Shown: positions 28,624 through 38,615, numbered from the stretch's first letter. The stretch is DNA of 64,000 nt from Betaproteobacteria bacterium (GCA_016705475.1 JADIYD010000009.1:295425-359424); one strand, 5' to 3'. Program-made: numbers and translations. Notes: a model not told the origin generated them from the sequence alone.

Positions 28624-28734
28624 CTGCTCATCCTCTCCGCAGAAGCGCCGAATACACACGCTGCAGTCATCTCCCGGCTTCTGCGGATAAGAACGCCTCT
28701 GAAAAAAGAAGGGGTGATGCACCGTCATACTTTG

Positions 28735-28779
28735 CAATTTCGCCCGATTTTGCGGTTGACCACAGGATTCGGGCTTTTT
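28735..28779 (+). repeat. Intergenic repeat copy B, shaped like a terminator
   Basis: Contains GCGGTTGACCACAGGATT. Outer arms GCCCGA (28742-28747) and TCGGGC (28769-28774) pair around the core and are followed by T5 at 28775-28779. It lies between the tetR gene and the convergent oxidoreductase gene, so it can end the tetR transcript. Confidence 0.7.
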
Positions 28780-29340
28780 CAGTTTGCCGGCCGCTTGGCC
28801 GGCACTTCGCGCCTCCAGCCTTCAAGGCAAGCGCAATAATCTCGGCCGAGCCTGTCGAGTTCGGCGACATCGAGCTTGTTGGCACGATAGGCCAGGAAAG
28901 GCGGATGCCAGGGCAATTTGCAGCGGTAGGCCGTCGCCTCAAGCGGCTGCAACAGTGCCTCTAGTGAGAAGAAATTCTGCCCCGATGCTGTATAAGCCTC
29001 TGCCTGATTGCCGGCCGTCGCCGCTACCAAGACGGGGGTTCCTTCCAGCAAGCGCCCTCTGTCGGCGTACTTCACGTAATACATATTGGTGGAACACTTC
29101 GTCCAGCCACTGTTTCAGTTCCGCCGGCGGTGCGTACCATTGCACTGGAAACTGCAGAACCACCCGCTCGGCATCCAGCAGGCGGCGAGTTTCCCGCGCA
29201 ACGTCGATGGTCTTTCCCGCATACAGTCCGACCATATCGACCACCTCAACACCAGATAGTGCCTGCGCCGCGCGGATCATCGCCGCATTGGCCCGTGACT
29301 GATCGAGTTTCGGGTGAAATACTAAGATTTTCGTCGTCAT
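28779..29340 (-). pseudogene. KefF/YwrO-like NAD(P)H oxidoreductase, frameshifted as read
   Basis: A flavodoxin-fold quinone/NAD(P)H oxidoreductase split in two frames. The first part runs from ATG 29340 (MTTKILVFHPKLDQSRANAAMI ... VVLQFPVQWYAPPAELKQWLDEVFHQY). The second continues from about 29084 (KYADRGRLLEGTPVLVAATAGNQAEAY ... LPWHPPFLAYRANK) to 28779. One surplus base near 29075-29095 accounts for the shift. The QFPVQWY and LPPF-like segments are typical of the KefF ancillary flavoprotein family. It is divergent from the LysR gene, which probably regulates it. Confidence 0.75.
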
Positions 29341-29440
29341 CAGTGTTTCTCCAAGTCAAATCGGCGAACTTACGGGCAAGATGCCAATCGCCGCCAAGCG
29401 GTTATTAAAAATTTTGCTTGGCGAATAGTGATCCACTCGA

Positions 29441-29465
29441 GATAATCGATCCAACGGATATTATC
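29441..29465. promoter_or_regulatory. Dyad, possible LysR-regulator binding site
   Basis: GATAAT (29441-29446) and ATTATC (29460-29465) are exact inverted repeats 13 bases apart, in the A/T-rich gap between the oxidoreductase and the lysR gene and 20 bases before the lysR ATG. This is the usual place and shape (T-N11-A-like) for autoregulation. No binding data. Confidence 0.45.
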
Positions 29466-29485
29466 TATACTGGCATATTCATCAG

Positions 29486-30379
29486 ATGAATCTTCGGCGC
29501 ATTGATCTCAACCTGCTGGTCATCCTTGACACCTTGCTCGACGAGGCGCATGTTACCCGCGCCGCACAGCGGCTCGCCCTGTCGCAGCCGGCCATGAGCA
29601 ATGCGCTGGCGCGTTGCCGCGAGCTTTTCAACGACCCTTTGTTGATTAAGGCTGGCGCTGGCATGAAGCTCACCGCTAAAGCCCAATCCCTGCGTCTGCC
29701 ACTCAAGCGGGCCCTAAACAACCTTGATGCGGTATTCGAGCCGGAACAGCCGACACTGGCGACATTGCGGGCAAAAATCCGCATCGGCATGGCGGATGCG
29801 CTGCTCGTCACTGTAGCTGCTCCACTCCAGCAACAACTACAACAAAGCGCACCGGGCATCTCGTTAATTTATCTGCCCTGGCGCGGCGGCAACGAAATAC
29901 AGCAACAACTGACGAACGACGAAATGGACATTGCCATTTCCGTGCTGCCAACGCCCTCCCCCGGCCTGCGCCGGCAGGAACTGGCCATTGAACATTACCA
30001 GGTGATCATGCGCCAGGGGCACCCAGCAGCCGGCAATTTCACGCTCGACACCTGGCTAGCCTATCCGCATGTGGTGGTTTCACCAAGCGGCGATGCACGG
30101 GGCTCACTCGACGACGTACTGTTGCGTCTAGGATGCCAACGTCAAATCGGCCTTGTGCTCCCGAGCTTTTCCGCGGCACTGCATATCGTCGCCCACACCG
30201 ACCTCATCGCCATGGTGCCAAGCCGTAGCCTGACTAACGACGACACAGCACGTCTCACCATCTTCGATCCCCCTGTGCCCATCGAGACTTTTCCGCTACA
30301 CATTGCTTGGCACGAACGCAATGACAACAATCATGCAGTCCAATACGTCGGCGCTCTATTGCGTCGAGTCATTTCCTGA
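29486..30379 (+). CDS. LysR-family transcriptional regulator (NodD-like subgroup)
   Basis: A 297-residue LysR protein. The N-terminal winged HTH is clear (MNLRRIDLNLLVILDTLLDEAHVTRAAQRLALSQPAMSNALARCRELFNDPLLI), followed by a linker helix and a periplasmic-binding-protein-like effector domain (ATLRAKIRIGMADALLVTVAAPL). Divergent from the KefF-like oxidoreductase, which is its likely target. The effector is unknown; regulators of this arrangement often respond to quinones or electrophiles (inference). Confidence 0.9.
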   Translation: MNLRRIDLNLLVILDTLLDEAHVTRAAQRLALSQPAMSNALARCRELFNDPLLIKAGAGMKLTAKAQSLRLPLKRALNNLDAVFEPEQPTLATLRAKIRIGMADALLVTVAAPLQQQLQQSAPGISLIYLPWRGGNEIQQQLTNDEMDIAISVLPTPSPGLRRQELAIEHYQVIMRQGHPAAGNFTLDTWLAYPHVVVSPSGDARGSLDDVLLRLGCQRQIGLVLPSFSAALHIVAHTDLIAMVPSRSLTNDDTARLTIFDPPVPIETFPLHIAWHERNDNNHAVQYVGALLRRVIS

Positions 30380-30469
30380 CCAGACTCACCAGATCAGGGT
30401 CTGGCGGAAACAACTTCATGAGACCCAACATACAAGGCTGCAAACAACAAAGTATTGCTCAATAGCAGA

Positions 30470-30500
30470 CGAGTTTCCCAGTTGACCGTGGAAACTAACA
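30470..30500 (+). repeat. Intergenic repeat copy C in the gap after the lysR gene
   Basis: Contains CCAGTTGACCGTGGAAAC. The arms AGTTTCC (30472-30478) and GGAAACT (30490-30496) are perfect inverted repeats around the core. The whole gap 30380-30670 has no convincing gene. Besides this repeat it contains GCCCTC/GAGGGC (about 30558-30573), a small perfect inverted repeat, and a 16-base sequence at 30605-30620 repeated exactly at 28663-28678. Confidence 0.6.
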
Positions 30501-30670
30501 GTTTATCGGGGTCAGCGTCATTTGGTTTTCTGAGCCAATAGCCATACTCCACCGCCCTCGTCTTGAGGGCGCAATCAGGCCATGGCGTGCCTGAAAGATA
30601 CGTCGCAGTCATCTCCCGGCAATGAGCGGCACCCATAATCCCATCCAGATTAGACGAGGGTTATCCCGCC

Positions 30671-30934
30671 ATGATAAGAAACGCCGGCGCATTGGTGCGC
30701 GGCTATGTTGTTTGGGTTCGCCGGTTGCCGCAGGCTACCGGCATGATGTTCGCTGCCCAGTCGTCATGGGGGCGTTCGGTCAAGATTGGCTTGTTCGGTA
30801 TCGGCGTGGTGCTGCCCTTGGGGTCGTTGATCTGGGCGTTGCTTTTCTGGCATGGCAATGGCGTCCGCAAGCGTGCTGTCGTGCTGCCTGTTGATCTGAC
30901 CAAGACCCTGCCAGCGCCGACTGGCGATTCCTAG
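30671..30934 (+). CDS. Small membrane protein of unknown function
   Basis: An 87-residue frame with one strong hydrophobic segment (VKIGLFGIGVVLPLGSLIWALLFW, about residues 37-60), a basic N-terminal part and a Pro/Thr-rich end. GAGGG lies ten bases before the ATG. I do not recognise the family. It ends two bases before the convergent SpeE-like remnant. Codon use looks like that of its neighbours, which supports a real gene. Confidence 0.55.
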   Translation: MIRNAGALVRGYVVWVRRLPQATGMMFAAQSSWGRSVKIGLFGIGVVLPLGSLIWALLFWHGNGVRKRAVVLPVDLTKTLPAPTGDS

Positions 30935-30936
30935 GC

Positions 30937-31425
30937 TTACCTTGCCCGGTCGAGGTCGGCCCGGTTTTTCTCATCGACGTAAATGCCCGTTTCCCTTGGG
31001 CGACTGCTCGCGAAGCAGCTGACCTCGACATTGGCCAGCGCTTTGGCCTTGTGCAGCACGTCGACGGCGCAGCGGCCGAAAACGCTGTCGATGGTGGCCA
31101 GCAGGTTGCGGGCGTAGGGCGTTTCGAGTTTGCCGTCGAGAATCAGGTTGGCAAGCAGCACGCCATCCGGCTTGAGCACGCGGCGGGTGCCGGCCCAGAA
31201 TTCGCGGGTGACGAGGTGGCTGGGGATCGAGGTGTGCGAGCTGTAAACGTCGACGACGACGGCGTCGAAGCGACGTTCGCTGGTCGCCACGAAACGGCGT
31301 GCATCGTCGGCAATGAACTCGCCGCGGGCCGGCTCGCGCAGGAAGTGCTTTTCGGCGATGTCCTTGATGGCCGGGTCGATATCGACGTAGGTGTAGCGGT
31401 TGAGCGGTTCGCGGTACGCCGCCTA
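30937..31425 (-). pseudogene. SpeE-like spermine/spermidine synthase, N-terminus lost at the IS junction
   Basis: The C-terminal part of a class I methyltransferase of the spermidine-synthase type. The frame reads RYTYVDIDPAIKDIAEKHFLREPARGEFIADDARRF, the conserved ExD/DDA region, then RFDAVVVDVYSSHTSIPSHLVTREFWAGTRRVLKPDGVLLANLI and the C-terminus. Upstream of about 31425 the homology stops and transposase sequence begins in another frame. About half the normal gene (the N-terminal domain and SAM-binding glycine motif) is missing, so it should be inactive. Confidence 0.75.
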
Positions 31426-32135
31426 CGGCGCCTGTCCAACGGGATTGGGGGTCGCAGATCGATATCTTGCGGGGTGCTGGCGAACCGGGCAACTCGCTAT
31501 CAAGTGCCGCCAGATACTCGCGTACAGCATGGGTTCTTGACGCGGGATCACCCCACTGTAGCGGTTCGCCCTTGGGGATGCCCTGCTGGCCACTGGCATC
31601 GGCCGCCACAATACTGGCATCCGTAGCAAATCCTTCTCCCCGGACAAGACCGGCGGCCATACAGCCGCGCACTACCTCATCAAATAGCCAGCGAAAGGTT
31701 CCGTTCTGCCGGAATCGCCCATGTCGATTTTTTGAGAATGTCGAGTGGTTTGGAATGGCATCTTCGAGACCCAATCGGCAGAACCAGCGATAAGCCAAAT
31801 TGAGATGAACCTCCTCACACAGGCGCCGTTCAGAACGAATGCCGTAGCAGTAGCCGACGATCAGCATTCTGATCATCAGCTCGGGATCAATCGATGGACG
31901 CCCAGTGTGGCTGTAGTGATCGGACAGGTGCTGGCGAAGTCCGCCTAGGTCGAGGCATTGGTCGATCCCTCGCAATAAATGGTTGGGAGGAACGAAGCTT
32001 TCTAGGTCGAACGAATAAAACAGTCGATCCTGATTTCCGCTCTGCTGACCCATCATCACGGCACCATTAATAACCATGCTATACGCATATTTTACCAGAC
32101 TACCTTCTCTACGGAGAGTTTTTCAACAGAATAAG
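31421..32135 (-). mobile_element. Truncated IS1182-type insertion sequence
   Basis: Carries the 5' half of an IS1182-family transposase gene. Its outer end is near 32118-32135, where GAGTTTTTCAACAGAAT reads as the kind of terminal sequence common in this IS group. The inner end breaks off inside the transposase, directly against the SpeE-like remnant, and no second terminal repeat is seen. Probably insertion followed by deletion across the IS-gene border. Confidence 0.7.
31430..32077 (-). pseudogene. IS1182-family transposase, C-terminally truncated
   Basis: About 215 residues match the N-terminal part of the transposase: QDRLFYSFDLESFVPPNHLLRGID, the DUF772-like region (HTGRPSIDPELMIRMLIVGYCYGIRSERRLCEEVHLNLAYRWFCRL), NHSTFSKNRHGRF, and DPQSRWTGA at the break. 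The catalytic C-terminal half is missing. The open frame then runs on into the neighbouring gene in the wrong frame, giving a meaningless Arg-rich tail. The true start may be the internal ATG at 32056 (MMGQQSGNQ). Confidence 0.8.
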
Positions 32136-32239
32136 CTGATCTCTGCCTGATGACGATTGCGTCGGTACGATGCCGAGCCGTTCAGCTGCCTGAGATTCGC
32201 TGCGCAGCCTTGATGAAAAACGACGGTCAGGTTGTTCCA

Positions 32240-32280
32240 AATTTCGCCCATTCTTCCGGTTGACCGTGGAAGTAGGCTTC
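32240..32280 (+). repeat. Intergenic repeat copy D, downstream of fumC
   Basis: Contains CCGGTTGACCGTGGAAGT. Arms CTTCC (32253-32257) and GGAAG (32268-32272) flank the core, with GCC / GGC further out. It lies directly beyond the fumC stop in the gap 32136-32280, which otherwise holds no gene. Confidence 0.65.
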
Positions 32281-33687
32281 TCAGCCGCTTCCCGGGTGAA
32301 TCATTTCGGCCGGCACGACCCAGCGGTCGTAGTCTTCGAGCGAGACATGGCCGAGGGCCAGCGATGCCTGCCTGAGGGTCGTGCCGTCGTGGCTGGCCAG
32401 TTTGGCGATTTCGGCGGCTTTGTCGTAGCCGATGTGCGGGGTCAGGGCGGTGACCAGCATGAGCGAGCGTTCCATGAGTTCGGCGATGCGTTTGCGGTGG
32501 GCGGTGATGCCGCGCACGCAATGGTGTTCGAAGCCGAGCATGCCGTCGCTGAGCAGGCGGACGCTTTGCAGGACGTTGTGGGCGATCACCGGCTTGAAGA
32601 CGTTGAGTTCGAAATTGCCCGAGGCCCCGGCGATGCCGATGGCCACGTCGTTGCCCATGACCTGGCAGCAGAGCATGGTGAGCGCCTCGCATTGGGTCGG
32701 GTTCACCTTGCCGGGCATGATCGAGCTGCCCGGCTCGTTTTCCGGAAGGCCGATTTCGCCGAGGCCTGAGCGCGGGCCGGAGGCCAGCCAGCGGATGTCG
32801 TTGGCGATTTTCATGAGCGCCACGGCCAGCACCTTGAGCGCGCCGTGGGCGGCGACCAGACCGTCGTGGGCGGCCAGCGCGGCGAACTTGTTGGCGGCGG
32901 AAGTGAATGGAATGCCGCAGCGGTCGGCCAGCTCGGCCGCGACACGGACGCCGAATTCAGGATGGGTGTTGAGCCCGGTGCCGACGGCCGTACCGCCGAC
33001 GGCGAGCGGGGTGAGCGAGGCCATGCTGGCGACGATCAGGCTTTCGGCGTGCTGCAATTGGGCGACGTAGCCGGAGAATTCCTGGCCGAGCGAGAGCGGC
33101 GTTGCGTCCTGCAAATGGGTACGGCCGATCTTGATGATGTCGGCAAACTCGGCGGATTTTTCGGCCAGCGTCGCGGTCAGTTGACGGAGGGCTGGCAGCA
33201 GCTGGCGCTCAATGCCGATCGCGGCGGCGACGTGCATGGCTGTTGGAAAGATGTCGTTCGACGACTGGCCGAGATTGACGTGGTCGTTGGGGTGAACGAG
33301 GCGGGTGTCGCCGCGCTGGCCGCCCAGCAGCTCTGAGGCGCGGTTGGCCAGCACCTCGTTCATGTTCATGTTGGTTTGCGTGCCGGAGCCGGTCTGCCAG
33401 ACCGACAGCGGGAATTCGTCAGGGTGGCGGCCGCTGGTGACCTCGTTGGCGGCAACGATGATGGCCGCTGCGATGGGGGCCGGGAGCAGGCCGAACTCGC
33501 GGTTGACGTTGGCGCAGGTGGCCTTGACCATGGCCAACGCTTGGATCAGTTCTTCCGGCATGCGTTCGGTGGAGATCGCAAAGTGCGCCAGCGAGCGCTG
33601 GGTTTGGGCGCCCCAAAGGCGCTCATCGGCTACCGCGATGCTGCCGAAGGAATCGTTTTCCTGGCGGGTGGTGGGGACTGGTGACAT
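32281..33687 (-). CDS. fumC: Class II fumarate hydratase
   Basis: Oxygen-stable fumarase of the TCA cycle, 468 residues from ATG 33687. It contains the signature GSSIMPGKVNPTQCE, the substrate loop SGTQTNMNMNEVLANRA, and HPNDHVNLGQSSNDIFPTAMH. The frame is open up to 33882, but AAGGAG lies seven bases before 33687 and the family starts here. It stands alone; its downstream side has a repeat copy and the IS. Confidence 0.95.
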   Translation of the reverse strand: MSPVPTTRQENDSFGSIAVADERLWGAQTQRSLAHFAISTERMPEELIQALAMVKATCANVNREFGLLPAPIAAAIIVAANEVTSGRHPDEFPLSVWQTGSGTQTNMNMNEVLANRASELLGGQRGDTRLVHPNDHVNLGQSSNDIFPTAMHVAAAIGIERQLLPALRQLTATLAEKSAEFADIIKIGRTHLQDATPLSLGQEFSGYVAQLQHAESLIVASMASLTPLAVGGTAVGTGLNTHPEFGVRVAAELADRCGIPFTSAANKFAALAAHDGLVAAHGALKVLAVALMKIANDIRWLASGPRSGLGEIGLPENEPGSSIMPGKVNPTQCEALTMLCCQVMGNDVAIGIAGASGNFELNVFKPVIAHNVLQSVRLLSDGMLGFEHHCVRGITAHRKRIAELMERSLMLVTALTPHIGYDKAAEIAKLASHDGTTLRQASLALGHVSLEDYDRWVVPAEMIHPGSG

Positions 33688-33933
33688 GGCCGACTCCTTG
33701 CCGGACGCATCGGGAAATCGCAACATGCGCTCGACTGACCGTTTGAGCCGTTGCCGGAGGAGAAGTTCGTTCGCAATTGCTTTGCCGATTAGCTTCGCGG
33801 CTGGATACAATCGCTGGACAGGAACAGTGTTGTCCTGACATCCGGAGCGAAGGTTGAAATCTGTGTCGTCAAGCCTTGCCATGGTCGGGTTGCTGGAAGC
33901 CCGGCGGGACGGCAGCTATCGTGAAAACATGAG

Positions 33934-36796
33934 ATGAGCCGCAGATCCCTGCACCTCGTGGCGGCATTGCTGTTGTGCTGCGGACTGGCGCTTGCCGCTT
34001 ATTTTGCGGAGAAAATCAACCGTGAGCAATACGAGTCGGATGAGCGCGCCAAGGTGCTGTACGGCCTGACCGTGGTTCGCGACGCGCTCGACAGCAATCT
34101 CACCAGCGACATTCAGCTCGTTCGGGGATTGATCGGGGTTGTGGCACTGGCGCCGGATCTCGATCAGCGGCAGTTTGATATTGCCGTCGCGCCCCTCTTC
34201 GCCGGGCGTACCCAGCTTCGCAACATTGGTGCCGCACCGGACATGGTTATCCGTTTTGTTTATCCGCTCAAGGGGAATGAGCAGGCGGTGGGGCTGGACT
34301 ACCGCACGGTACCGGCGCAGTTTGAGGCGGTCGAAAAGGCCCGACTGTCGCGCGAGATTGTGTTGGCCGGGCCGTTGAACCTCGTGCAGGGCGGTGTTGG
34401 CCTGGTCGCTCGCCTGCCGATCTACCTGCCAGACCGGAATGGGGGACGAGTATTTTTGGGGAATCGTTAGCGCCGTTATCGACGCCGAGAAGCTGTTTGC
34501 CAGCAGCGGCCTGTACGACGACAAGCTGATGCTCGACATTGCCATTCGCGGCAATGATGGTACCGGTGCCGACGGTGAGGTGTTCTTTGGCCGTCCCGAG
34601 GCGTTCGCCGCCAACCCCGTTCTGGCGAGTATCCATTTGCCGCAGGGTTCCTGGCAGGTTGCAGCAACGCCGCGTGGCGGCTGGAAGGCCGAGCCTGCCA
34701 ATTTGTGGTCATTGCGTCTTGGATTCGCGCTGGTTGCGTTCATGGTGGCAGGTGCTTTCCTGACGCTGAGTCGTGCTTTTGCGCTGGCCTCGAAAGCCCA
34801 GGAGCGGGCTGAGTTCTCCAAGCGGCAACTCTCCGCCAGCCTTGAAAATACGCCCAACGTGGCTGTCCAGTGGTTTGATGCTGAGGGCCGGGTAATCTAC
34901 TGGAATCCTGCCTCGGAGGCCATTTACGGTTGGTCCGCCGACGAGGCGAAAGGCCGGATGCTGGACCAGCTGATTTTTCGCGATGACGAGGCGGCAAGAT
35001 GGCGAGGGGCTTTGGCCAAGGTGCTGGCCAGTGGGCAGGCCCAGGGTCCGGGCGAATATCTCACGCACACGCGTGACGGCTCGTTGCGCTGGGTGGAGTC
35101 GACCGCCTTTCTGATTCCCGGCGCTAACGATACCGAAAAAATCCTGGTCTGCATGGATGTGGATATCACCGAGCGCAAGCTGGCTGAACAGAAGGTAGCT
35201 GACTTCAACCGGGATTTCGAGATTTTCCTGAATCAGACGACTGACTTCATCTATTTCAAGGATGCGGATAGTCGCTTCCGTTTCTGTAGCCAGACCATGG
35301 CCGACATTACCGGACACACCCATTGGCGCGACATGATCGGCAAGCATGACCGGGAAGTCTTTCCCGCAGACACCGCTCGCCTCTATGAGGAAGAGGAGCG
35401 CCCACTGTTCTCCGAAGGGAAACCATTGTTGGGGAAGATGGAGCCCTATTACAAGCTCAATGGCCAGCTTGGCTATGTCGAAACCAACAAATGGCCCTTG
35501 TTCGACGAACAGCGAAGGGTGGTCGGCCTGTTCGGCATCAGTCGCGATATATCGGAACGTGTTCAGAACGAGAATGAGCTCAAGCGCTATCGCCTGCATC
35601 TCGAAGAACTCGTTGCCCGACGCACGGAAGAGCTGGCTGTTGCCAAGGAAGCGGCCGAAGCGGCAAATATTGCAAAAAGCGCTTTCCTGGCCAACATGTC
35701 GCACGAGATTCGCACGCCTATCAATGCCATCACCGGCATGGCCCATCTGATCCGGCGTAGTGGCCTGGAGCCAGAGCAGATGGCGCGTCTTGACCGGCTG
35801 GAGATGGCCGGCGAGCACCTGTTGGAAATCATCAACGCCATTCTCGATCTGTCCAAGATCGAGGCCGGTAAATTCACCTTCGAAGAAGCGCCGCTCAGGG
35901 TCGAGAGCATTCTTGGCAATGTGGCTTCGATGATGCGCGACCGTGCCCAGGCCAAACAACTGGTCCTGGATGCCGAGCCGGCGCCGTTGCTGCCCCCCTT
36001 GCTGGGCGACCAGACCCGTCTGCAGCAAGCCTTGCTCAACTATGTAACCAACGCAATCAAGTTCACCGAGAGCGGAACGGTCACCCTGCGCGCCAGCGTA
36101 GTTGAGGAAGATGAGATCAGCGTTGTCTTGCGTTTCGAGGTCGAGGATACCGGGATCGGCATTGCCGAGGATGAGCTGCCGAGGCTCTTCGCTGCCTTCG
36201 AGCAGGCCGATAATTCGACTACGCGCAAATATGGGGGTACCGGGCTTGGCCTGGCCATTACCCGCAAATTTGCCCGGCTGATGGGTGGCGATGCTGGCGC
36301 CATCGGTCATCCGGGGCGGGGTAGTACTTTCTGGCTGACGGCTCGCCTGAAACGCGGCGCTATTCCGGACCCGGCCAGCGCGAGCGAGTCCTGCGAGGAT
36401 GCCGGTGATGCATTGCGCAAAAACTACCGGGGTAACCGCATCCTGCTGGTTGAAGATGAGCCGATCAATCAGGAAATCGCCACAGCCATACTCGATGAAG
36501 TCGGGTTGATCGTCGAGGTTGCCGATGATGGCGAGGCGGCAATCGAGATGCTGGCTCGCGAACGCTACGACCTGATCCTGATGGATATGCAAATGCCCAG
36601 GATGGACGGCCTGACGGCAACGCGAAAGATTCGCACCATGCCCGAATGGCACGCTGTACCTGTCCTGGCCATGACGGCGAACGCCTTTGCCGAGGACAGG
36701 GCACGCTGCCTCGAGGTTGGCATGAACGACTTCATCGCCAAGCCGGTTGATCCGGCCCACCTCTACGCGATGGTGCTGAAATGGCTGCGGGCGTGA
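33934..36796 (+). pseudogene. CHASE-PAS-PAS hybrid sensor histidine kinase, one frameshift as read
   Basis: Two frames join into a protein of about 950 residues. It starts with a signal/TM segment (HLVAALLLCCGLALAAYFA), then a periplasmic CHASE domain and a second TM (LRLGFALVAFMVAGAFLTL). Two PAS domains follow (LENTPNVAVQWFDAEGRVIYWN; FLNQTTDFIYFKDADSRFRFC), then HisKA (NMSHEIRTPINAITGMAHL; His phosphosite), HATPase (NAIKFTESG, DTGIGIAEDEL, GGTGLGLAI) and a receiver (ILLVEDEPINQE, LILMDMQMPRMDG). The break is at the G5 run 34441-34445; with G4 the reading is continuous (NGDEYFWGIV). No cognate regulator is adjacent. Confidence 0.85.
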
Positions 36797-36831
36797 AGGC
36801 TGGGTAGCGGTAAACGCTGCCCGCCGGATTT

Positions 36832-36880
36832 CATTTTTGGCCGTTTTTGCCGGTCGACCGCAGCAACGGCCATTTTCCTC
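36832..36880 (+). repeat. Intergenic repeat copy E, shaped like a terminator
   Basis: Contains CCGGTCGACCGCAGCAAC. Perfect arms TGGCCGTT (36838-36845) and AACGGCCA (36865-36872) enclose the core and are followed by TTTT. It lies between the hybrid kinase and the convergent ycaO gene. Confidence 0.7.
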
Positions 36881-38615
36881 AAGCGACGGTTGCGTGTGCC
36901 TTTTCGTATTCCTTGAGCAGGCGCTGGTGCAGGTCGCAGCCGGCGAGGTCGAGGCCGGGTGAAACCAGCCCGAAGAAGCGGATGTCGCCGTCGAGCATGG
37001 CGACTGCCTGATCCAGCGTTTCTTCGCCGTAGAGACTGAATAACGCGGCTTCGTAAGCGGCCGGATCATCCATCTCGATGAGGGTCTGCATGCAGGTGTA
37101 CATGCGGCGACGGCTGGCATCAAGCTGTTCGAACTGGCGGACCCATTCGAGCCCTTCGCTGATCGCGTCGGGATCGCCGCCGGCCAGGGCGAGCATGGTC
37201 TTCAGTTCGCCGACGCGGAGGTCGGCCCACTGCGAGCCGGGATCGGCGGCGAGGCCGATCAGGGCGGCGACCGGACGTTCGTCGGCGATGTTCAGGTCGT
37301 TGAGGGTATCGAGCAGTTCGCAGCATTCATCGTCGTTGAGGTCGGCCAGACGCAGGATGTCGGCGCGGACGACGTTGCCGTTGCTGTTGTTTTCCCATTC
37401 GAGGTCGTCGATCGGGTAGATCTCGGACATGCCGGGAACGAGGATGCGGCAGGCGTAAACGCCGAGGTGATCGAAGTCGGCAACGTAGATGTCGTGGCCG
37501 TCGGCGTGGATGCGCTCGGCCAGCCAGGCGTAGTCGTCGGCGGTCTTTCCGTGCTCGAGATCGTTGAAATTCCAGTCGACGAATTCATAGTCGGCTTCTT
37601 CGCCGAGGAATTCCCAGCTGACGATGCCGCTCGAGTCGACGAAGTGGATTTCGATGTTCGGGGCGCTGGCGATCTCGTCGAGGTCGAAACCGGGGGGCGG
37701 GAAGCCGTCGAGCGCTTCGAGGGCGCGGCCCTGGAGCAGCTCGGTCAGGGCGCGTTCCAGCGCGATTTCAAAGCGCGGGTGGGCGCCGAAGCTGGCGAAA
37801 ACGCCCTGATCCTTCGGGTTGAGCAGGGTCACGCACAGTACCGGGTAGAGGCCGCCGAGCGAAGCGTCCTTGACCAGAATGCCGAAACCGGCGTCGCGCA
37901 GGCCCTTGATGCCGGCGTCGATGCTCGGGTAACGGGCGATGACTTCGTCCGGCACGTCCGGCAGGCAGAGGCCTTCGGCGATGACCTTGAACTTGACGTG
38001 GCGTTCGAGGATTTCCGACAGCGCCTGGGCGCGTGCCTCGGCCTGCGAGTTGCCGGCCGACATGCCGTTACTGACGTAGAGGTTGCTGATGACATTGACC
38101 GGGAAGAACACCTCGGCACCATCGCGCTGGCGCACGTAGGGAATGGCGCAGATTCCGCGATCCTCGTTGCCGGAATTCATGTCGACGAGCACGTCGGCCG
38201 TGATGTTGCCCTCCGGGTTGTAGAAGGCCTGCAGTTCGGGCGTCAGCAATTCGGCCGGCCAGTCGGTGCCGTCATTGGGGAGTGGAAACCAACGTTCGCG
38301 CGGGTAGTGCGTGAAGGCGCGGTTGGCGATGGTTTCGCCGAGGTAATAGTGGTTCCAGAAATAGTTGCAGGACAGCCGCTCGAAATACTCGCCCAGCGCG
38401 CTGGCGTGGGCGGCCAGCTTGGTGGCGCCCTTGCCGTTGGTGAACATCAGGTGGCAGGCGCGGTTGCGAACGTGTACCGACCAGACGTTGTCTACGGGGT
38501 TCAGCCAGGAGCATTCCTCAATGTCGAAACCGAGGGCCGCCAGCTTGGCCTGCATCGAGGAGATGGCGTGTTCGAGCGAGGCGTCTTTGCCCGGAATGAA
38601 GTGTTCTTGTTGCAT
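36879..38615 (-). CDS. ycaO: YcaO, ribosomal protein S12 methylthiotransferase accessory protein
   Basis: ATP-dependent YcaO-fold protein, 578 residues, close to the E. coli YcaO length. It has an N-terminal OsmC-independent YcaO core with ATP-binding acidic residues in ASALGEYFERLSCNYFWNHY and EARAQALSEILERHVKF, and the C-terminal helical/TPR-like region of true YcaO proteins. E. coli YcaO aids RimO in beta-methylthiolation of S12. There is no azoline-peptide precursor or partner nearby, so the S12-type assignment is preferred over a RiPP role. Confidence 0.92.
   Translation of the reverse strand: MQQEHFIPGKDASLEHAISSMQAKLAALGFDIEECSWLNPVDNVWSVHVRNRACHLMFTNGKGATKLAAHASALGEYFERLSCNYFWNHYYLGETIANRAFTHYPRERWFPLPNDGTDWPAELLTPELQAFYNPEGNITADVLVDMNSGNEDRGICAIPYVRQRDGAEVFFPVNVISNLYVSNGMSAGNSQAEARAQALSEILERHVKFKVIAEGLCLPDVPDEVIARYPSIDAGIKGLRDAGFGILVKDASLGGLYPVLCVTLLNPKDQGVFASFGAHPRFEIALERALTELLQGRALEALDGFPPPGFDLDEIASAPNIEIHFVDSSGIVSWEFLGEEADYEFVDWNFNDLEHGKTADDYAWLAERIHADGHDIYVADFDHLGVYACRILVPGMSEIYPIDDLEWENNSNGNVVRADILRLADLNDDECCELLDTLNDLNIADERPVAALIGLAADPGSQWADLRVGELKTMLALAGGDPDAISEGLEWVRQFEQLDASRRRMYTCMQTLIEMDDPAAYEAALFSLYGEETLDQAVAMLDGDIRFFGLVSPGLDLAGCDLHQRLLKEYEKAHATVA

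Noticed and set aside
30971..32077. A 368-residue full-length transposase
   Set aside because: Only about the first 215 residues match a transposase; the rest is the SpeE-like gene read out of frame.
36879..38615. YcaO as part of a RiPP (azoline peptide) cluster
   Set aside because: Length and C-terminal region fit the ribosomal S12-type YcaO, and no precursor peptide, dehydrogenase or protease lies beside it.
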